NCBI GenBank assembly: GCA_964035545.1
Contig: OZ037772.1
Span: forward strand, 2,037,501 to 2,101,500
Reading direction: 5' to 3'
Source: Bugula neritina
Lineage: Eukaryota > Bryozoa > Gymnolaemata > Cheilostomatida > Bugulidae
DNA: 64,000 bases
Positions 57,263-64,000 of this stretch are shown here, piece after piece. A program made the position numbers and the translations under genes. Positions within the stretch are counted from its first letter, which is position 1. The number at the start of each line of letters is the position of its first letter. A model generated the notes under the pieces. The model saw only the letters and a program-made list of their open reading frames with translations. It was not told where the DNA came from and did not search any database.

Positions 57263-58427
57263 GGGGGGGGTTTTGCACTTCCGGATGCGGATGCGGAACC
57301 GGAAGTGGTGGGGGTAGACTTGGTAATCGGGGCGGTGGGCGCACTTCCGTTGGTGGGAGTGGCGTCTCCTGCCTCACCAAGTCCTCTCTCCGCGGCACAA
57401 CCACTTCATATTCTGGTCCATGCCGTTGCCGCCCACGCGTTACTGTCTGCCTCCTGGGCTCCAACAACGGGGGGGCTGCTCCTGCTGCTCCTGGGCTAGC
57501 CCAATACGGTTTCAAGCGGACTTCGTTCTGGACAGAGACCTGTCCAGATCGCTCCAACTTGTACGTATGATTGGGCATAGCCTCAACTACTACGTAGGGT
57601 CCCACAAACTTAGGCTGGAGCTTAGCCGCTTGTCCTCGACGCCTACGGTAGTTGACCATCCACACCCAGTCCCCAGTTTGATAGAGGGGTGGTTCCTGAG
57701 AGTCCTCTCGCCGTACCTGCCACTGCTTCGCCCGCAGTATTTCGTGTGCGGCCCTCAGGTCCTCTACCAATTTACTGGCATACTCGTGGATGGTATAGTC
57801 CTGCTCTGGGATGTGGTATGTGAGGTGGTCAGGCACTCGCGTCTCTTGACCGAGCATCAGGAGGTTAGGGGTTTCCCCCGTACTGGTGTGTGGTGTACTA
57901 CGGTAGGCCCGCATGACTTGCGGCAGTACCGTATCCCACTCCTCCTGACCCCGGCCGAGGAGCAGACTGCGCAGTGCATCGCCCAACATGCGGTTGTTGC
58001 GTTCCACCACCCCGTTGCCCTGAGGATGGTACGGGGTGGTCCTGCTTTGGTTTACTCCCCAGAGGCGGCAGAGGTCGCTCAACAGTTGGGACTGGAATTG
58101 AGCCCCCTGGTCCGAATGTATTTGCTCAGGTAGTCCAAGATAGCAGAATACATTTTGGTCCAGCACCCTGGCCACCGTGGGGGCGGACGCATCTGGAATA
58201 GCCAGGGCGTCCGCCCACCGTGTAAAGTGGTCGGTTAATACTAGGATCCAACTGTTTCCTCTGGGGGTGACGGGCATGGGTCCGACTAGGTCGATAGCTA
58301 CCACCTGCCATGGCCTCCCAGCATATAGCCTACGCCGTCCCGCTTCACCAGGGAGACGGCCATGCTTGCTGGCCTGGCAGATTTCGCATTGTTTGACTCT
58401 ACGCCGCACCTCACGCTCCATGCCGGG
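57174..58427 (-). pseudogene. Integrase part of element B, separated by stop and frameshifts
   Basis: Continuation of Pol downstream of a 1-bp deletion (about 58511) and a TAG at 58428-58430 that replaces a Trp codon in the HHCC finger region. The remaining 415-codon frame still holds CEIC, the catalytic D,D35E triad (D44, D104, E140 counted from the ATG at 58421) and FVGPYVVVE. It runs out of frame near a C8 tract at 57262, after which the true C-terminus is in another frame. Confidence 0.85.
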
Positions 58428-58501
58428 CTAGTACCACCGGAGTTGTAACTTGGAGAGCACCCTGCTCACCCCGGCGTGGGCTTGCTTGTGGGTGTCCCAT
58501 A

Positions 58502-61500
58502 CTAACTCTTGTCGATGGCGGCTGGGCAGATCACCCTCTTCCTGCCGTACTGGTTGTTGTGAGCAGCCACTGTGATGGTCAGCAGACCATCTGGCCCGAT
58601 CCGCAGGGAGTCCCAACGTTGGCAGTACGACCGTAACTCGGTGCATCCCTGCCGCAGTTGTTCTTCACTGGGTCGTCGCCCCTCCTTTTTGGCACGATAT
58701 ACGTCGGCTACCACTCCAGGGAGGTCCTCCTGGAGTCTTCGTAGCTCCCTAACGTTATCAGCCAAGACAGGATTGGCACGGAGGCGTTGGATAGCCTCCG
58801 GGGGCGTAGCGGCCTTCTGTAGGAGTTGACCCTGGTCCCAGTCATACTCCGTTTCAGAGTGGTTCAGTGCTCTCAACTCGGATTTTGGGGGACCTCCGTC
58901 CCTCTTCTCGATGTTGAGGCACTGTTTACACCCCTCGTCCGGTCGCCGGCTCAGTCCATCAGCATTGCCGTGTTTCTTACCGGGTCGGTGCTCGATCCGG
59001 TAAGAGAACTCGGCCAGGACCTCGAGCCATCGGGCGACTTGGCTGGACGGTTCTGCTCTCTTACATAACCAAATCAAGGAGGCGTGGTCGGTCCGCAAGC
59101 GGAACTTCCTGCCGTATAGATAAGGTCTGAAATGCTTCACTGACTTGATTACTGCCAGTAATTCCTTTCGGGTAGTGCAGTAATTTCGTTCAGTGGGCGA
59201 GAGAGACTTACTGTAGTAGGCCACGACTACTTCGCGGCCCTCCTGCACCTGGGACAGCACAGCGCCGACATTTTGGTCACTGGCGTCAGTATCGAGGATG
59301 TACTCCAGGGCAGGGTCTGGATAGGCCAGGATAGGGGCCTCCAGCAGGCGGCCCTTGAGGCAGTCGAACGCTCTCTGTTCGACGGGAGTCCACTGCCAGG
59401 TCACTCCCTTTGCGGTGAGCCGGTTTAATGGCTGCGCTACCCCCGCAAAGTCTGGTATGTATTGCCTGTAATACCCTACCAGCCCCAGGAAAGCCCGTAG
59501 CCCGGTCAAATCCTGGGGGGTTACCCAATCTTCTATAGCTCGTACCTTTTCGGGATCCGTCGCCACACCGTGACGGCCGACGATGTGCCCCAGGTACTTC
59601 ACCTCTGGCTGCAAGAGAGCGCACTTGGAGGGTTTGAGCTTCAGATTGGCGCCTCGGAGTCGATCGAAGACCTCCCGCAGACGGCTGACGTGTGTCTGAA
59701 AGTCTGGGGAGATCACGATGACGTCGTCGAGGTATACTAGCAGTGTCTTCCAGTGGAGTCCACTGAGGACCTGTTCCATGAGCCGCTGGAACGTGGCGGG
59801 GGCGGAAGTCAGTCCGAAGGGGAGGACTTTCCACTTCCATAAGCCGTCCCGCGTGATGAACGCCGCCTTCTCCTGGGCGTCTGGGCTGAGGGGGACCTGC
59901 CAATAGCCGCTCAACAAGTCTAGCGTACTGAAGTACTTGCTGCCGGCTAAGGCGTCCAGAGATTCGTCGATCCTGGGTAAGGGGTAGGCGTCCTGTATGG
60001 TCACGCTATTGAGCTTGCGATAATCCACACAGAACCGCCAACTGCCGTCTTTCTTTCGGACCAGAACGACCGGTGAACTCCACGCACTATGTGCTGGCTC
60101 GATGAGGCCGCGGTCCAAAAGATTCCGGACTTGTTGGCTGACCTCCTTTTCCTTCTCGGGTCCCAGCCTCCTAGTGGGCTGCCTAATAGGGGTAGTCCCT
60201 GCAGCCAGCGGTATCTCATGACGGACGGCCGTGGTCAGGCCGACGTCATGGTCCCCACTGCTGAACACGTCGCTATAATCACGTAGCAACTGAGCCATAG
60301 TCTGGCGTTCCACGTTGCCCGTGCAGCCGCCACACGCTGCCTGGTATAGCTCTTTGACGTGTTTTGGGACGGTCCCCCGCCTAACTGACGGGCTCTGTTG
60401 GGGACCTTCCGTCGCAGCTCCCAGCGACGGCCCTATATCCTCCTCCTGGATGGAGTGGAAGCGACCCAGCATGGATCCTGACGGTAATTGTACCGCTTCG
60501 GAGAAGGGGTTGACACACTTCACCAAGATCTCTCCTCGGTCAGTCAGCCGGTTAAGGCTGCTGGCGAGTTGGATTCTAGTGTGCGCACCTTCGACAACCC
60601 CCAACCCCGAGAGTTGGCTATTGTTCACTCTGCAGTGAACGGTAGCCCGGGAGCAGCCGGGTATAGTACAGTTACGTACTACCTGCACACCTCCCGCTAG
60701 AGGACGACCGAACTTGTCGACACAGGTGAGCTCTTTGCCGCCCATTAGCATGGCTGACTTGCTAAAGTCAATATGGCACCCGTGTCTCTTCAAGAACGAC
60801 ATCCCCAGTATGGCATCTTCCTCCAGTGGGCTGATGACGAAGGTTTCCTGAATGGCCTGGTCGCGGACGCGCCCAGCCAATTCTATGATACCGTAGAAAG
60901 GAATCCGTGACCCGTCAGCTAGGGTGCCCGGTTCCCCGGTATAGGGAGCTAAGGCTCCCCTCTCCTTGAGAGGGAGGGTGTCGAAGACCCGACGGCTGAG
61001 GAGATTAGTGGTACACCCGGAGTCTAACAGGAAGGTGACAGCTTTACCGGCCACCTTCCCTGGTAAGAAGTAGCTGCCTCCGTGTGGTTGTACCCGTACT
61101 CCCCCAGCGTGCTCGGTCTCGGCCGAACGGGGCTGTGCCCGTTTGTTCCGCGGTTTGCGGGGCCGGTGAGAGTTTCCTTGCGGGGAGGTGTTTTGATCCT
61201 CCCCGATGCCCTGAGGGGCCTCGCTGGTCTGTTCCATTACTGGTAACGGACCGAAGCGGTTGGTGAGAGGCAGAGAGAAGGGGTCTCGTGGTCGACCCGG
61301 TTGGCTGGTTCGGCGAGGTGTTTGCCATTGACGGGGGGTGTGCTGCTGGGCCCGTACGGGCTCCTGGCGACATCCACCCCGTTTTCCTCTCGGTGTGGGC
61401 CCGCGGAGCTCTGGGGGTCTCCGGGGAGGTTGTGGCTTCTGCTGCCGTTTGAATTGTGGGCCGCTCGGGTGGCGGTGCCCCTGGTTGCCGCTTTCCCAGC

Positions 61501-62260
61501 GTCGCATCGTAGGTCTGGGGGGTTTTGTTGCCGTCCTCTTACTCTTCCTTGAGTGGTTGTATGTTATCGTCGCAACCAATTGTCCCAGTCTAGTCATCAA
61601 GCGGCTTATCTCCATCTCTATGGGGGGTTTAGTGGTCGCGGCAGCTATGCGGACCGGATGGTCTGGTTCCCTAGAGGTCTGGGGAGTGGCCTCTTCCGTC
61701 TTATAGAGTCGCTCGGCTCCAGCGTAGGCCTTGTTCTCCTGGATTGCAGCCTCGATTGTGGTCACTCCCTTGGCTTGTAACTGGTGGTGGAAGTCCAAAG
61801 AGTTGAGGGACTGTACAAAGGCTTCGAATGTGTAGTGCCGTCTGTGTGTTTCTGGCAGATCGCTATACGCGGTCCGTGCCAGTCTCTGCACCAGAGTGGC
61901 GTGGTCAGAAAGCGGTGTACATGTCTTGCGGAGTAATCCTCGCAGCCTGGACTTGGCGACGGCAACGGGCATGCCAAAACGGGCCCGTAGTGTAGCAATG
62001 ATCCCGTTTACGCTAGGCTTCCACCCGTACGGCTTGGCTTCTTCCGTCAGTGCCATCCGCAGTTTTGTAAGAGTTACTCTTGGCGGCCATCTTGTAATGG
62101 CTGCAGCTTCATGGAACTCTTGAACGAATTGTTCAATATCCTCGCGGCCTGTGAACACGGGAACCTCTAATGTGTTCCTATATACCTCCTCTCCAGCTCC
62201 GAGAGGGCCTATAATAATGTTCTGCTCACCTCCTTCCATTGAAGTTACTCCCTCGTCCAT
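58502..62260 (-). CDS. gag-pol: Gag-protease-RT-RNase H polyprotein of element B
   Basis: 1252 residues from an ATG 62 bases inside the 5' LTR. Gag occupies about 1-250 (FTGREDIEQFVQEFHEAA), followed by a basic Pro/Arg tail, protease (LLDSGCTTN, DSG 413-415), RT (YLDD 843-846) and RNase H (DTDASDQN from 990). Unlike element A, Gag and Pol are fused without a frame change. The frame ends early in the linker before integrase (CPAAIDKS then stop), where one base is missing relative to element A at about 58511. Confidence 0.92.
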   Translation of the reverse strand: MDEGVTSMEGGEQNIIIGPLGAGEEVYRNTLEVPVFTGREDIEQFVQEFHEAAAITRWPPRVTLTKLRMALTEEAKPYGWKPSVNGIIATLRARFGMPVAVAKSRLRGLLRKTCTPLSDHATLVQRLARTAYSDLPETHRRHYTFEAFVQSLNSLDFHHQLQAKGVTTIEAAIQENKAYAGAERLYKTEEATPQTSREPDHPVRIAAATTKPPIEMEISRLMTRLGQLVATITYNHSRKSKRTATKPPRPTMRRWESGNQGHRHPSGPQFKRQQKPQPPRRPPELRGPTPRGKRGGCRQEPVRAQQHTPRQWQTPRRTSQPGRPRDPFSLPLTNRFGPLPVMEQTSEAPQGIGEDQNTSPQGNSHRPRKPRNKRAQPRSAETEHAGGVRVQPHGGSYFLPGKVAGKAVTFLLDSGCTTNLLSRRVFDTLPLKERGALAPYTGEPGTLADGSRIPFYGIIELAGRVRDQAIQETFVISPLEEDAILGMSFLKRHGCHIDFSKSAMLMGGKELTCVDKFGRPLAGGVQVVRNCTIPGCSRATVHCRVNNSQLSGLGVVEGAHTRIQLASSLNRLTDRGEILVKCVNPFSEAVQLPSGSMLGRFHSIQEEDIGPSLGAATEGPQQSPSVRRGTVPKHVKELYQAACGGCTGNVERQTMAQLLRDYSDVFSSGDHDVGLTTAVRHEIPLAAGTTPIRQPTRRLGPEKEKEVSQQVRNLLDRGLIEPAHSAWSSPVVLVRKKDGSWRFCVDYRKLNSVTIQDAYPLPRIDESLDALAGSKYFSTLDLLSGYWQVPLSPDAQEKAAFITRDGLWKWKVLPFGLTSAPATFQRLMEQVLSGLHWKTLLVYLDDVIVISPDFQTHVSRLREVFDRLRGANLKLKPSKCALLQPEVKYLGHIVGRHGVATDPEKVRAIEDWVTPQDLTGLRAFLGLVGYYRQYIPDFAGVAQPLNRLTAKGVTWQWTPVEQRAFDCLKGRLLEAPILAYPDPALEYILDTDASDQNVGAVLSQVQEGREVVVAYYSKSLSPTERNYCTTRKELLAVIKSVKHFRPYLYGRKFRLRTDHASLIWLCKRAEPSSQVARWLEVLAEFSYRIEHRPGKKHGNADGLSRRPDEGCKQCLNIEKRDGGPPKSELRALNHSETEYDWDQGQLLQKAATPPEAIQRLRANPVLADNVRELRRLQEDLPGVVADVYRAKKEGRRPSEEQLRQGCTELRSYCQRWDSLRIGPDGLLTITVAAHNNQYGRKRVICPAAIDKS

Positions 62261-62302
62261 GATGTTCTAATACTTCTCATTGTTCTCATACAGTAGCTAG
62301 AA

Positions 62303-62320
62303 ATCCCACCGCTGCCACCA
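62303..62320 (-). other. Primer-binding site of element B (leucine tRNA)
   Basis: Identical 18 bases to element A, again one base inside the LTR. Confidence 0.8.
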
Positions 62321-62321
62321 C

Positions 62322-62593
62322 TGTAGTAATTTGTGTAACTACTATGCGTGGGTTCCTAGCTTGTAATTATGTCTATTTATCTACACCAATAAAGTATTTA
62401 AGTAAGAGTTTCCAAAGTTTATTTACTACTAATTATATAAAAGATACAGCACGTACACAGATTAGAGATTACATCTTCGCTTAGTTAACACGCTCTCTCT
62501 ACTGCAAAACTACTACTAGCTGAGGGTTATCACGTGATGCACACGGATAGGCTGAAGGAATACGAGGGACGCGCGTATTACGTCCTCACTACA
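62322..62593 (-). repeat. 5' LTR of element B
   Basis: 272 bp, two differences from the 3' LTR. Leftward transcription would begin here. Confidence 0.95.
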
Positions 62594-62754
62594 ATACTAG
62601 TAATAATACTAATAGTAATTAGTAATGCTGTGATAGTAATAGTAGTACTCACTAATCTATCACCATCAGTACCAACCTTATTTATTAAGTTTAAGAATTA
62701 TGATTATCTACTTCTAGTTCTAGTCTTTAAAAGTTGAATTATTATTGTTATTAT
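62594..62754. other. Flank between element B and the collagen duplication
   Basis: AT-rich TAATACTAATAGTAATTAG-type simple sequence; no gene seen. Confidence 0.4.
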
Positions 62755-63085
62755 TACTAGTTTATATTACCAAGTTATATTACCAGGTTATGTTACCAAG
62801 TTATATTACTAGTTTATGTTACCAAATTATATTACCAGTTTATGTTACTAAGTTATATTACCAGGTTATGTTACCAAGTTATATTACTAGTTTATGTTAT
62901 CAAGTTATATTACTAGTTTATGTTACCAAGTTATATTACTAGTTTATGTTACCAAGTTATATTACTAGTTTATATCACCAAGTTATATTACAAGTTTATA
63001 TTACCAAGTTATATTACTAGTTTATGTTACCAAGTTATATTACTAGTTTAAATCACCAAGTTATATTACTAGTTTATACTGCTAG
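62755..63085. repeat. 26-bp minisatellite, second copy
   Basis: Same ACTAGTTTATATT / ACCAAGTTATATT array as at 15405-15825, here with fewer units, again directly before the collagen N-terminal exon. Confidence 0.9.
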
Positions 63086-63162
63086 TATTCAACAACTACC
63101 CTCCAGCACATCTCAACTCTGACGCAACTGCACTGGATAATCATCCGTATAGTTTATAGTTT

Positions 63163-64000
63163 ATGTTGAACTCTTCAGACCCTGAGAACTGTGCGTGTGG
63201 CTTCACCTGCGAGTGTGGTGCCTGTGTTGGGGTATGTGACCTTGACAGAGACTGTGGGAAGCTGCAGATCTGTTTGGAGAAAAGATGTTATCAGCAGGCC
63301 TCACCAGATGACAGGACAGTTGTCTGGGATCTTTATCACTCAGAACTAGTAGAACGTTCTTCAGGTTTGAATGCGAAATCTTTGTTCTAAACTCTATTAG
63401 AGTTTAAAAGTGTTGCTTTCTGTTGTACTTATATCTGTGCTGGCCAGGATTTTTGAATGATTTTTATTATGTATTTACATAACAGAGTGTAAACTTAAAG
63501 CTGAATTTGCTTTATTTTCTACATATTTTGGTTTGCGATTTTTCAGTAGAAACGAGGTATCACACTTGGTGTGATTATCAGCATTTTTTGCAGGTGCTTC
63601 TATCCGTGTACTGACAACACAGCCTGTCCTAGTGATGGACAGATCTGTCACCATGGTGTCTGTAAAGAGGGCTGTCAGGTGAGTAGTCGCTATGACCTAC
63701 ACTGCGAGTTATTGATGACTTTCATACTATGAGTTGTGACTACCTACTATAATTTATACTGCGAGTCCAAGTATCTGCTGTAACTTATGCTGTGAGTCAT
63801 GACTAACTGATTTCACTTATACTGTGAGTCAATTATCAAAAATAGCAAAGAAGTAGAGATATGTTGTGTATGTGAGATATGTGAGGTTATTTAGTGACTA
63901 GTTCGCTATTTATAGAGTTTTGTTTCTATTAATAGACTGTACTGAAGATGAACAATGTGGATCTGAGTTTACTGAATGCATATCCAACATATGCTATCAG
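63163..64000 (+). CDS. Fibrillar collagen copy 2, N-terminal exons (partial at window end)
   Basis: Nearly identical to 15913-16796. Exons: 63163-~63364 (MLNSSDPENCACGFTCEC), 63593-63678 (PCTDNTACPSDGQICHHGVC) and 63936-64000 onward (DCTEDEQCGSEFTECISNIC). These form a Cys-rich N-propeptide. In exon 2 the two differences from copy 1 are silent in the Cys frame (CAA/CAG, GAA/GAG), which supports that frame. The rest of the gene lies beyond the window. This copy may be the working gene of which 15.9-23.2 kb is the damaged relative. Confidence 0.7.

Larger units (their letters stand above)
55024..62593 (-). mobile_element. Ty3/gypsy LTR retrotransposon, element B (complete)
   Basis: A 7570-bp element on the minus strand. 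The 272-bp LTRs (55024-55295, 62322-62593) start TG, end CA and differ at two bases that I see (near 55178 and 55267). The 4-bp duplication is ATAC on both sides. LTRs are unrelated in sequence to those of element A, but primer-binding site, domain order, Pol tail and ORF3 correspond throughout, so these are two families of one lineage. Gag to RNase H is a single frame; integrase is interrupted; ORF3 is open. Confidence 0.95.

Overview
This is an AT-rich, intron-bearing animal nuclear sequence. It contains spliced genes with GT-AG introns, a fibrillar-collagen C-propeptide, a TRIM-type RING/B-box protein and a eukaryotic valyl-tRNA synthetase, all embedded in LTR retrotransposons, non-autonomous DNA transposons and very large AT-rich tandem arrays. 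A sponge or another early-branching invertebrate fits best; this is an inference from gene content, not a demonstrated assignment. There are no bacterial features.

Layout. 1-3.9 kb: AT-rich spacer with a 31-bp minisatellite. 3.88-14.07 kb: a hAT-like fold-back transposon (8-bp target duplication AGCAAGGC) whose centre was hit by a complete Ty3/gypsy element on the minus strand (5.82-13.27 kb, element A). 15.9-23.2 kb: a plus-strand fibrillar collagen gene that looks like a decaying copy; a second copy of its first exons begins at 63.1 kb and runs off the window. 23.9 kb: a GIY-YIG (Penelope-like) remnant. 28.1-35.8 kb: an apparently intact seven-exon TRIM-like gene, plus strand, with DNA-transposon insertions in its introns. 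38.3-39.1 kb: an inverted, frameshifted copy of the 3' end of that gene. 39.1-42.66 kb: a 3.5-kb satellite of 19-bp units, then an 11-bp array to 43.85 kb. 43.87-51.94 kb: the N-terminal half of a valyl-tRNA synthetase gene, minus strand, interrupted by further arrays. 52.9-53.3 kb: a LINE remnant. 55.02-62.59 kb: a second complete Ty3/gypsy element on the minus strand (element B).

The two Ty3/gypsy elements are the most informative part. Both have TG...CA LTRs, 4-bp target duplications, a primer-binding site matching a leucine tRNA 3' end, Gag, protease, reverse transcriptase, RNase H, a D,D35E integrase and an additional 3' ORF (ORF3) with a C2H2 zinc finger, a second Cys/His finger and a C-terminal coiled coil. 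Element A keeps Gag, a basic Gag extension and Pol in three frames. Each change is a -1 step, and the first lies at G_TTA_AAC, 5 nt before a perfect 10-bp all-GC stem, the arrangement expected of programmed -1 frameshifting. Element B has Gag to RNase H in one frame. Their lesions are complementary: A has an open Pol but a broken ORF3; B has an open ORF3 but a broken integrase.

The host genes appear to function independently. The collagen and valyl-tRNA synthetase loci both lack conserved exons exactly where minisatellites now sit, so either repeat expansion has destroyed exons or the assembly has collapsed there. Intron phases were checked by hand; the TRIM model is consistent throughout, the other two are not.
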